A stretch of DNA of 23,399 nucleotides from Candidatus Cibiobacter qucibialis. GTDB lineage: Bacteria; Bacillota; Clostridia; Oscillospirales; Ruminococcaceae. Below, in pieces: positions 6,315 to 14,123 of the stretch (positions are counted from its first letter, which is position 1; each line of letters starts with the position of its first letter). The notes beneath the pieces are model-generated. The model ran no database searches. It was given only the letters and a program-made list of their open reading frames with translations, and was not told where the DNA came from. The stretch is from NCBI GenBank assembly GCA_004000625.1, contig SAUS01000042.1, positions 1 through 23,399 of the forward strand, given 5' to 3'. The translations under genes were made by a program, and so were the position numbers.

Positions 6315-7211
6315 ATGGCACAGGCAATCAAAAACCGGTATGATTTTGTAATTCTGTTTGACGTTGAAAACGGAAATCCGAACGGCGATCCGGATGCAGG
6401 CAACATGCCGCGCGTTGACCCGGAAACGGGATATGGCATTGTTACAGATGTCTGCTTGAAGCGTAAGATTCGCAACTATGTCGAAGTGGCCAAAGAAGAT
6501 GAAGCAGGATACCAGATTTACATTAAAGATCAGGTCCCCCTGAACCGCAGCGATAAAAAAGCACTCGAATACTTGGGCATTGATGCTGATGCCAAAGATG
6601 CCCTGAAAGTCGCCAAGAAAGATGACCCGGAACTGGACCGTAAAATCCGGGATTTTATGTGCCAAAATTTCTATGATATCCGTACATTTGGCGCTGTTAT
6701 GACAACTTTCGTAAAAGGCGCACTGAATTGCGGGCAGGTACGCGGCCCTGTTCAGTTGAGCTTTGCACGCTCGGTGGATCCTGTCCTCCCGCAGGAAGTG
6801 ACCATTACCCGTATTGCCATTACGACCGAAGCGGATGCAGAGCGAAAAGGCACTGAGATGGGCCGCAAGTATGTGATCCCGTATGGTTTGTACCGTGCAG
6901 AGGGTTATGTTTCGGCCAACCTTGCCCGCAAAACTACAGGATTCTCAGAGGATGACCTGCAGCTGCTGTGGCAGGCAATCCTGAATATGTTTGAAAATGA
7001 CCACAGCGCAGCCCGCGGCAAAATGGCAGTTCGGGAACTGATCGTGTTCAAGCATGATTCGGAACTGGGCAATGCGCCGTCCTATAAACTGTTTGATGCA
7101 GTGCATGTCACGCGTGCCGAAGGGGTAGCCTTCCCGCGCAGCTACCATGACTATGTGGTGACCGTGGATGAAAATCTTCCGGCAGGGGTAACGTGTGAGA
7201 GGTTGTCGTAA
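6315..7211 (+). CDS. cas7c: Cas7c (Csd2), backbone subunit of type I-C Cascade
   Basis: Cas7 polymerises along the crRNA spacer, and its thumb displaces every sixth base, which explains the mismatch pattern of the regulatory guide. The 298-residue protein starts AIKNRYDFVILFDVENGNPNGDPDAGNMPR, the Csd2 signature (RRM-like first strand, then NGNPNGDPD). It continues with VTDVCLKRKIRNYVE, FYDIRTFGAVM, GQVRGPVQLSFARSVDPV and the IPYGLYRAEGYVSANLA segment. All are intact and the length is normal. GGAGG (6303-6307) overlaps the end of cas8c. The stop codon TAA shares its last base with the cas4 ATG. Confidence 0.94.
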   Translation: MAQAIKNRYDFVILFDVENGNPNGDPDAGNMPRVDPETGYGIVTDVCLKRKIRNYVEVAKEDEAGYQIYIKDQVPLNRSDKKALEYLGIDADAKDALKVAKKDDPELDRKIRDFMCQNFYDIRTFGAVMTTFVKGALNCGQVRGPVQLSFARSVDPVLPQEVTITRIAITTEADAERKGTEMGRKYVIPYGLYRAEGYVSANLARKTTGFSEDDLQLLWQAILNMFENDHSAARGKMAVRELIVFKHDSELGNAPSYKLFDAVHVTRAEGVAFPRSYHDYVVTVDENLPAGVTCERLS

Positions 7212-7873
7212 TGGTTTCCCCAGATGATTACCTGCTGATGTCCGGTATCCAGCATTTCAGCTTTTGCCGCCGTCAGTGGGCGCTCATACACCTGGAACAA
7301 CAATGGTCCGAAAACCAACGCACCGCCGAAGGCCGCCTGCAGCATACCCGCTGCCATGATGTTACCCTGACGGAAAAACGCGGCGATTTGCTGATCGCCC
7401 GCGGTATGAGGGTCGTCAGCCACCGCTTAAAACTGACCGGCGACTGTGATGTGGTAGAGTTTCACAAGGATCCAAACGGCGTGTCATTGCAGGGCCGCCG
7501 CGGCCTGTGGCAGCCCATGCCCGTGGAATATAAGCATGGCCGCAGCAAGGTAAACGATGCCGACCGTTTGCAGCTCTGCGCACAGGCCATGGCGCTGGAA
7601 GAAATGCTGGTGTGCGAGGTGCCGGAAGGGGAAATCTTTTATGAAGAAACCCGGCAGCGGGAACATGTTTCCCTGACACCGGAACTGCGCAGCACCGCGC
7701 AGACCATGGCGGATGAGATGAACCGCCTGTTTGCGCGCGGCTATACCCCAAAAAGCAAACCCGGCAAGCATTGCAATGCCTGCTCACTGAAAGAGCTTTG
7801 CCTGCCGGCGCTGTATCAGCAGGCAGACCCGGCGGCGTATCTGCGGGAGCATATTGAGGAGGGCGCGCCATGA
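7211..7873 (+). CDS. cas4: Cas4, RecB-like nuclease for spacer acquisition
   Basis: Cas4 trims prespacers next to the PAM and, with Cas1-Cas2, fixes spacer orientation. The 220-residue protein has the Fe-S cysteines C19 (FSFCRRQW) and C188, C191, C197 (HCNACSLKELC). The nuclease residues are D78/D80 (LTGDCDVVEF), E106 and K108 (PVEYKHGRSK) and Q121/Q125 in the QLCAQ motif. All are present, so it should be active. It overlaps cas7c by one base and cas1 by four. GC content is higher here than in cas3 and cas5c. Confidence 0.94.
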   Translation: MVSPDDYLLMSGIQHFSFCRRQWALIHLEQQWSENQRTAEGRLQHTRCHDVTLTEKRGDLLIARGMRVVSHRLKLTGDCDVVEFHKDPNGVSLQGRRGLWQPMPVEYKHGRSKVNDADRLQLCAQAMALEEMLVCEVPEGEIFYEETRQREHVSLTPELRSTAQTMADEMNRLFARGYTPKSKPGKHCNACSLKELCLPALYQQADPAAYLREHIEEGAP

Positions 7874-8901
7874 GAAAGCTGCTCAACACCCTGTTTGTCA
7901 TCAATGAGGACGCTTACCTGACATTGGATGGCGAAAACCTTGTTGTTACCCGCAATAAGCAGGAAACCCACCGCTATGCCCTGCATACGCTGGAAGGCAT
8001 CGTCTGCTTTACTTACGCGGGTGCCAGCCCCGCTTTGATGGGAGCTTGTGCCCGGCGGGGCATTGACCTTTGCTTTTTTGACCCGTATGGCAGATTTCAG
8101 GCCCGCACCGTGGGGGAAGAACGCGGCAATGTGCTGCTGCGTCAGACACAGTACCGCGTGTCGGATGACCCGGCCCAGAGCTGTCGCTATGCCCGGAGCT
8201 TTATCATTGGTAAAGTGTATAACGCACGCTGGGTGCTAGAACGCGCAACCCGCGATCATCCCCAGCGTGTCCCGGTCGAAAAACTGAAACGCACCTCCAC
8301 CCAGCTGGCCGCCGCGCTGCCGCTGATACAGACCAGCGATGATCCGAAACAGCTGCGCGGCCTGGAAGGCGAGGCAGCCCAGCGCTACTTTGACTGCCTG
8401 AATGACCTGATTCTGCAGCAAAAGCAGGATTTTGTGTTTGAGGGCCGCAGCCGCCGTCCACCGCTGGACAATGTGAATGCGCTGCTTTCGTTTGCCTACA
8501 GCATGCTGGCGCGGGAGTGTGCATCCGCCTTGACCGCTGTGGGCCTGGACCCTTATGTTGGCTTTATGCACCGCCCGCGCCCCGGCCGCAAAAGTCTGGC
8601 ACTTGACCTGATGGAAGAACTGCGGGCGGTTTATGCAGACCGGCTGGTCATCAGCTGCATCAATCAAAAGATCATCACGGCAAAACACCTGCAAAAACAG
8701 GAAAATGGTGCCGTACTGCTGACGGATGATGGCCGCAAAGCTTTCCTGACCGCATGGCAGAACAAAAAGAAGGAAGAGATCACCCATCCGTTTTTGAAAG
8801 AAAAACTGCCCTGGGGGCTGGTGCCCTATGTTCAAGCGCTTTTGTTGGCCCATGCTCTGCGCGGCGACCTGGAAGTGTACCCACCGTTTTTCTGGAAGTG
8901 A
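7870..8901 (+). CDS. cas1: Cas1, spacer integrase
   Basis: Cas1 is the metal-dependent integrase of the adaptation complex. The 343-residue protein has the N-terminal beta domain (MRKLLNTLFVINEDAYLTLDG...) and the helical catalytic domain with E166 (RGLEGEAAQRYF), H234 (GFMHRPRPGRKSLALDLMEE) and D246, all present. The start ATG 7870 lies in an ATGA overlap with the cas4 stop, with GAGGAGGG (7856-7863) as ribosome binding site. cas2 follows after 9 bp. Confidence 0.96.
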   Translation: MRKLLNTLFVINEDAYLTLDGENLVVTRNKQETHRYALHTLEGIVCFTYAGASPALMGACARRGIDLCFFDPYGRFQARTVGEERGNVLLRQTQYRVSDDPAQSCRYARSFIIGKVYNARWVLERATRDHPQRVPVEKLKRTSTQLAAALPLIQTSDDPKQLRGLEGEAAQRYFDCLNDLILQQKQDFVFEGRSRRPPLDNVNALLSFAYSMLARECASALTAVGLDPYVGFMHRPRPGRKSLALDLMEELRAVYADRLVISCINQKIITAKHLQKQENGAVLLTDDGRKAFLTAWQNKKKEEITHPFLKEKLPWGLVPYVQALLLAHALRGDLEVYPPFFWK

Positions 8902-8910
8902 GGTGCCGTT

Positions 8911-9201
8911 ATGTTGGTGCTTGTAACCTATGATGTCAACACCGAAACAGCCGCCGGTCGTCGCAGGCTGCGCAAAGTAGCAAAAGTCTGTGTAGACTAC
9001 GGCCAGCGGGTGCAAAACTCCGTATTTGAGTGCCTGCTGGATGCCGCGCAATACACGATGTTCAAAGCAAAATTGACCGAACTGATTGATTCGGAATCGG
9101 ACAGCCTGCGCTTTTATCAACTGGGAAACCATTACAAAAGCAAAGTCGAGCATGTGGGTCTGCACCCGGATTTTGATCAGGATGGAATCTTGTTTGCTTA
9201 G
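8911..9201 (+). CDS. cas2: Cas2, adaptation complex scaffold
   Basis: A 96-residue ferredoxin-fold protein. It starts MLVLVTYDVNTET, with the family Asp at the end of the first strand (YDV, D8), and continues RRRLRKVAKVCVDYGQRVQNSVFECLLD, the hallmark helix 1 and strand 2. It joins two Cas1 dimers in the integration complex. It is the last gene of the operon; a hairpin with 11 mostly Watson-Crick pairs (9201-9243) begins at its stop codon but lacks a T run. Confidence 0.96.
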   Translation: MLVLVTYDVNTETAAGRRRLRKVAKVCVDYGQRVQNSVFECLLDAAQYTMFKAKLTELIDSESDSLRFYQLGNHYKSKVEHVGLHPDFDQDGILFA

Positions 9202-9371
9202 TGCGAGGGGAAGGCAATCATAAAATTCCCGGTTCCTTCGCACCAGAAAATATGGAAAAAACAGGGGCAGAAAGGGTCAAATACAGCCTTGCCTGTCAGC
9301 ATGAAGATGCAATCTCCATAAAATTTGTTTCATATGCGCAAAAGTGCCCCACTGTTTTGTGCACTTTTGCT
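9202..9371 (+). promoter_or_regulatory. CRISPR leader
   Basis: 170 bp of non-coding sequence lies between cas2 and the first repeat. It begins with a hairpin (GTGCGA...TCGCAC, 9201-9243) and ends with a perfect 10-bp inverted repeat, GCAAAAGTGC (9338-9347) and GCACTTTTGC (9361-9370), one base from repeat 1. That position fits a recognition site for the Cas1-Cas2-Cas4 integration complex. I cannot see a convincing array promoter. Leader polarity is supported by the decay of repeats at the opposite end of the array. Confidence 0.75.
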
Positions 9372-12300
9372 GTCGCTCTCCGCAAGGAGAGCGTGGATAG
9401 AAATCGCTCATGGACCGGTACAGGGCAGTATTTGCTTTTGGTCGCTCTCCGCAAGGAGAGCGTGGATAGAAATTGGGGGCTGCCTTTGGGCACCGGGGAT
9501 TAACTTGTCGCTCTCCGCAAGGAGAGCGTGGATAGAAATATATACACCCATATAGTGTGTATGCCCTTTGGGGGTCGCTCTCCGCAAGGAGAGCGTGGAT
9601 AGAAATGGTAATGGCGGTTGTGTTTTTTGTCACGACCGTATTGTCGCTCTCCGCAAGGAGAGCGTGGATAGAAATCCCCAACCGCATATATTTTTGTGCA
9701 ATCTGCTATTGTCGCTCTCCGCAAGGAGAGCGTGGATAGAAATGGGGTACGGGTAGTTTTGCCTGCCACCACGTTTGTCGCTCTCCGCAAGGAGAGCGTG
9801 GATAGAAATATCTTTTCCGCAAATTCCTCGCGGGCCCCGCCCAGTCGCTCTCCGCAAGGAGAGCGTGGATAGAAATGCATACAATACGCCGTTTATGGCA
9901 TCTGATTTTTGTCGCTCTCCGCAAGGAGAGCGTGGATAGAAATGGCAAGGTGCAGGAGTATGCCGCGACGGTAGGCGGTCGCTCTCCGCAAGGAGAGCGT
10001 GGATAGAAATCGTTATCAAGAATAACAAGGAATACAGGCGTGTTGTCGCTCTCCGCAAGGAGAGCGTGGATAGAAATTACTTTCCGGCCCTGTGCAGTAT
10101 ATCGGTGCAAAAGTCGCTCTCCGCAAGGAGAGCGTGGATAGAAATCATGTTATGCACCCATTGTTTCAAGTCGCCGGAATGTCGCTCTCCGCAAGGAGAG
10201 CGTGGATAGAAATAACGGGAACAACGGGAAAATCAAACAAAGCAATGGTCGCTCTCCGCAAGGAGAGCGTGGATAGAAATTATACAGCCCCGCGCGTGCG
10301 ATGCTTACGGGCATCGGTCGCTCTCCGCAAGGAGAGCGTGGATAGAAATACATATGGGCGTTGCGTCTTGCGTATTGTGTCGGTCGCTCTCCGCAAGGAG
10401 AGCGTGGATAGAAATTCAAACAACCTGTGGTACGGCCGCAGGATGGCCGCCGTCGCTCTCCGCAAGGAGAGCGTGGATAGAAATAGATTCAAACCTGCTG
10501 CCAAATGGGCACCCTGCGTCGCTCTCCGCAAGGAGAGCGTGGATAGAAATACGCGGCGGCGAATCGTGCTTTCGGAAAAGCCCGCCGTCGCTCTCCGCAA
10601 GGAGAGCGTGGATAGAAATTTATTAGAACTCTTGTCTTGGGGGGCTGGGGGCGTCGCTCTCCGCAAGGAGAGCGTGGATAGAAATTGTGTCGGATTCTCT
10701 TCCGGCGCTAAAGCTGATAGGTCGCTCTCCGCAAGGAGAGCGTGGATAGAAATGGACGGATCGCACCACGGCGGCATTGACACCAAGCAGTCGCTCTCCG
10801 CAAGGAGAGCGTGGATAGAAATAACAAAATGTGGGGCAAAACTATATCGCGGGCGAGTCGCTCTCCGCAAGGAGAGCGTGGATAGAAATACGGTCAGCAC
10901 CAGCGTGATATGCCGGCGGATCGAAGTCGCTCTCCGCAAGGAGAGCGTGGATAGAAATACCTATACACCGGCAACGCGGTTTTGGAACTTTCCGTCGCTC
11001 TCCGCAAGGAGAGCGTGGATAGAAATTGGAGGGTGATGATGAGCGCACAGCGGACAACCGTCGCTCTCCGCAAGGAGAGCGTGGATAGAAATGTCATAAA
11101 TGCAGATTTTGCAATCCTCTGCGCTAAGTCGCTCTCCGCAAGGAGAGCGTGGATAGAAATTCCGCCACACCCGCGGCAGCGACCTGCGCGTGGCGTCGCT
11201 CTCCGCAAGGAGAGCGTGGATAGAAATGCGTTGACCTCGTCACTGATAAGACGTTCTTTTTGTCGCTCTCCGCAAGGAGAGCGTGGATAGAAATGCCGAT
11301 AGGCTCAAACGCCCGCATTGGGTAAAGGCGTCGCTCTCCGCAAGGAGAGCGTGGATAGAAATATCTAAGCAACACCCCCGAATCGGGCGGGTTGTTTGTC
11401 GCTCTCCGCAAGGAGAGCGTGGATAGAAATGGTGGTTGACTTTCCGCTTGAGGAATTCGCCGCGGTCGCTCTCCGCAAGGAGAGCGTGGATAGAAATGGG
11501 TATATCAACAGTGAAGCGAAATAAAGGGTGTGGTCGCTCTCCGCAAGGAGAGCGTGGATAGAAATCGCCTGTCCAACTGATTTGTGTTGTTCCAGCGCCC
11601 GTCGCTCTCCGCAAGGAGAGCGTGGATAGAAATGACTGCAAACCGCAGAAATACTACAAATCAGGTGGTCGCTCTCCGCAAGGAGAGCGTGGATAGAAAT
11701 AGCAGTTCCGGGCAAATTTTCAGGGAGACCCCAAGGTCGCTCTCCGCAAGGAGAGCGTGGATAGAAATTACCAGCAGGCGCAGCTTGTCAACGGCGTGCA
11801 GAGTCGCTCTCCGCAAGGAGAGCGTGGATAGAAATAGGGAGACCCCAAGAAAGAAGTAGAAAAGCTGTTGTCGCTCTCCGCAAGGAGAGCGTGGATAGAA
11901 ATTCGTAAGCAGGCCAGCGTCGGAACTCTGCATACCGTCGCTCTCCGCAAGGAGAGCGTGGATAGAAATCGACCACTGCCACCCGTTCTCCCTGTTGATG
12001 CGGGTCGCTCTCCGCAAGGAGAGCGTGGATAGAAATGCGCTTGTTACTGTTCCGGCAGTCTGATTTGCAGTCGCTCTCCGCAAGGAGAGCGTGGATAGAA
12101 ATTTTTTGGCCATGCTGTCAAAATCTTTGTACCAAAAGTCGCTCTCCGCAAGGAGAGCGTGGATAGAAATTGCCAGACCTTGAATTACATGATCGACCAG
12201 TCCACGTCGCTCTCCGCAAGGAGAGCGTGGATAGAAATTGCGCTATGGTTCGCATAGTTTCCATAAATGTGACATGTCGCTCTCCGCAAGGAGAGCGTGG

Positions 12301-13183
12301 ATAGAAATTTTTGATGTCTATATCATATCACCGTTAACGGTTGTGTCGCTCTCCGCAAGGAGAGCGTGGATAGAAATCATACAACCGCAGCACGGGGGAG
12401 TATCACCCACGTCGCTCTCCGCAAGGAGAGCGTGGATAGAAATAAGTCGTTGGGTTACATCAGCGATGCCGGCTTGGTCGCTCTCCGCAAGGAGAGCGTG
12501 GATAGAAATAGTTACAGAATCAACGGGAAAGTCCTCTTCGAGGACGTCGCTCTCCGCAAGGAGAGCGTGGATAGAAATAAAAAGGTCGTAGAAAAGTCGT
12601 GTGAATTTGAGGTCGCTCTCCGCAAGGAGAGCGTGGATAGAAATGCAGTAGCCCATCTTGAGGCCGTGAAGGTCGTAGGTCGCTCTCCGCAAGGAGAGCG
12701 TGGATAGAAATGATGCTGCGCGGGGAAGGCTTGATACTGTCGGGAAGTCGCTCTCCGCAAGGAGAGCGTGGATAGAAATAAATAACGGGCCTTACTCGGG
12801 CGCTCGCGCCCTCGGGTCGCTCTCCGCAAGGAGAGCGTGGATAGAAATCGGAAAAATTCACGCCAAAAATAGCCTGACTGGTGTCGCTCTCCGCAAGGAG
12901 AGCGTGGATAGAAATAAGCCCGAAGTTAGAGATTGGTTTAAGCTCCAGCGTCGCTCTCCGCAAGGAGAACGTGGATAGAAATTCCCGCACGGCGGCAAGC
13001 ACGTTCTCCAAAACCGTCGCTCTCCGCAAGGAGAGCGTGGATAGAAATACGAGACCCCCGAACAGGCAGCAACAGAGACCGGTCGCTCTCCGCAAGGAGA
13101 GCGTGGATAGAAATCTCGTAATTCACATCAGGGTTTGCGCGGGGCACAACGTCGCTCTCCGCAAGGAGAGCGTGGAATGTTTC
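9372..13183 (+). CRISPR. Type I-C CRISPR array, 57 repeats and 56 spacers
   Basis: Repeats of 33 nt start GTCGCTCTCCGCAAGG and end GAGAGCGTGGATAGAAAT. The internal 8-bp stem CGCTCTCC/GGAGAGCG has a GCAA tetraloop, and TGGATAGAAAT is the 11-nt handle expected after Cas5c cleavage. I count repeat starts from 9372 to 13151 with spacers of about 33-37 nt (mean period 67.5). Repeat 54 (12950) has one G-to-A change in the stem. The last repeat is intact only to 13176 (GTGGA), then diverges. All others look identical, indicating an actively maintained array. Spacers 35 (11701-11735) and 37 (11836-11869) overlap on one protospacer. I saw no spacer matching this window. The repeat also produces meaningless open frames on both strands. 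Confidence 0.98.
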
Positions 13184-13296
13184 TCTTTCTGACTGTTCAG
13201 GGTGGTTTTGTTCATGCGGATATCCGCTTTAATTTTAAAAATTGCTATAGTAAAAAACTCTCGCATAAAATAATATAAACATATTATATTATCTAC
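13177..13296. other. AT-rich gap between the array and the csoR promoter
   Basis: No gene is seen. An 8-bp inverted repeat TAATATAA-ACATA-TTATATTA (13271-13291) lies just upstream of the csoR -35 box and may act as an UP-like element. The stretch starts where the terminal repeat loses its 3' handle. Confidence 0.4.
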
Positions 13297-13351
13297 TTGA
13301 CAAGGTACCCCGGCGGGGTATATAGTGAATATACCCCGCCGGGGTACCTTG
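13297..13351 (+). promoter_or_regulatory. csoR promoter with perfect 23-bp inverted-repeat CsoR operator
   Basis: TTGACA (13297-13302) and TATAGT (13321-13326), 18 bp apart, are overlaid by a perfect 23-bp inverted repeat (13301-13323 and 13329-13351) with AGTGA between the arms. Each arm contains TACCCCGGCGGGGTA, itself near-palindromic and of the CsoR-box type (TACCCC...GGGGTA). So there are two CsoR sites on opposite sides of the -10, predicting tight copper-dependent autorepression. Confidence 0.88.
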
Positions 13352-13373
13352 CATGTGATGGGAGGGTAACATA

Positions 13374-13694
13374 ATGCAGGAAAACGAAAAGAAGGAACCG
13401 TGTTGCTGCTGTGCACACAAAACAAAGCATCGCAGTGAAGAAGAGTATAAAAGCCTGGTCCACAGACTGAACCGGATCGAAGGGCAGATCCGGGGCATCC
13501 GTGGGATGGTGGAAAACGAAGCGTATTGTCCGGATATTCTGGTGCAGTCGGCGGCGGTAACGGCGGCGATGAATGCGTTCAACCGTGAGCTGCTGGCAAA
13601 CCATATCCGCACCTGTGTGGCGGATGATATCCGTGCCGGGAATGACGAAGTTGTGGATGAGCTGCTGAAAACACTGCAGAAACTGATGAAATAA
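13374..13694 (+). CDS. csoR: Copper-sensing repressor CsoR
   Basis: CsoR binds DNA as an all-helical tetramer and releases it when Cu(I) occupies a Cys-His-Cys site. The 106-residue protein has the family core YKSLVHRLNRIEGQIRGIRGMV and the copper ligands C52 (AYCPDIL), H77 and C81 (ANHIRTCV), which fit the copper branch, not RcnR or FrmR. The N-terminus carries an extra CCCCAH cluster (C10-C13, H15), which could bind additional metal. GGGAGGG (13360-13366) precedes ATG 13374 by 7 nt. The double operator just upstream and the copA-copZ gene downstream confirm the role. copA follows after 429 bp that contain decayed CRISPR repeats. Confidence 0.93.
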   Translation: MQENEKKEPCCCCAHKTKHRSEEEYKSLVHRLNRIEGQIRGIRGMVENEAYCPDILVQSAAVTAAMNAFNRELLANHIRTCVADDIRAGNDEVVDELLKTLQKLMK

Positions 13695-13852
13695 GCATTG
13701 CCTGCACAAAATAGCAGAAGCAGAACATGAAATAAATGCACGAGTGTTTGAGCCAGCAAAAATGCCATGCCAGTGCCCAGTACGATTGTTTTTCTGTTCA
13801 CAAACATCGGTAAAAGTTTGTGTAACATTACCAGAGCCATGAATAAATGCCA
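13695..13852. other. csoR-downstream spacer, no gene seen
   Basis: No convincing plus-strand gene and no clear terminator. On the minus strand a short hydrophobic frame (ATG at 13840) runs into csoR antisense; it lacks a good ribosome binding site. It may be a relic of a membrane gene, but I do not call it. Confidence 0.35.
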
Positions 13853-14012
13853 GTCATTCCCTGTGAGAGGGTGTGGATAGAAATGCCGCATCGGCCTTGG
13901 TTGCCCCCAACGTATCGCTTTCCGCAAGGAGAGTGTGGATAGAAATGGTAACCTCAATAATACGTCGAATTGCAGGCTAGCCGCTTACCAAAAGGGGAGT
14001 GAGGATAGAAAC
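13853..14012 (+). CRISPR. Remnant of three degenerate CRISPR repeats
   Basis: Three decayed copies of the array repeat lie in the array's orientation at 13853-13884, 13914-13946 and 13980-14012, separated by spacer-sized gaps of 29 and 33 nt. The middle copy differs by a few bases (TCGCTTTCCGCAAGGAGAG, then TGTGGATAGAAAT). The first retains GTC and GTGGATAGAAAT with a shorter stem CCCT/AGGG. The third ends GAGGATAGAAAC. Decay rises towards copA, as expected for the distal end of an old array. They lie 0.7 kb from the main array, on the far side of csoR. Confidence 0.85.
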
Positions 14013-14123
14013 AACTCAAACATCAACAACCCGTGTTCAAACACCAAAGCGAAACCACTCACCAATCATCACACAGGAATTATAGAATCACTACCGCAAA
14101 AGAGAGAAAACAGGAGGAAAGAA

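Noticed and set aside
12579..12678. Spacers 48 and 49 share the 10 bases AAGGTCGTAG
   Set aside because: The bases before the shared block differ (AAA against GTG), so they do not merge cleanly into one protospacer; this may be chance or related phages.
9277..13192. Long open frames on both strands across the array with repeated peptides such as ALRKESVDRN or LSTLSLRRAT
   Set aside because: They arise from translating the 33-nt repeat, whose period keeps frames open; there is no ribosome binding site or protein family.
13289..13957. Minus-strand frame with a hydrophobic peptide (MALVMLHKLL...) running antisense to csoR
   Set aside because: No clear ribosome binding site; most of it is the shadow of csoR and of the decayed repeats. 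A relic is possible but unsupported.
13935..14123. N-terminal extension of copA through the decayed CRISPR repeats
   Set aside because: The peptide is translated repeat DNA; GTG 14124 with AGGAGG is the natural start of the metal-binding domain.
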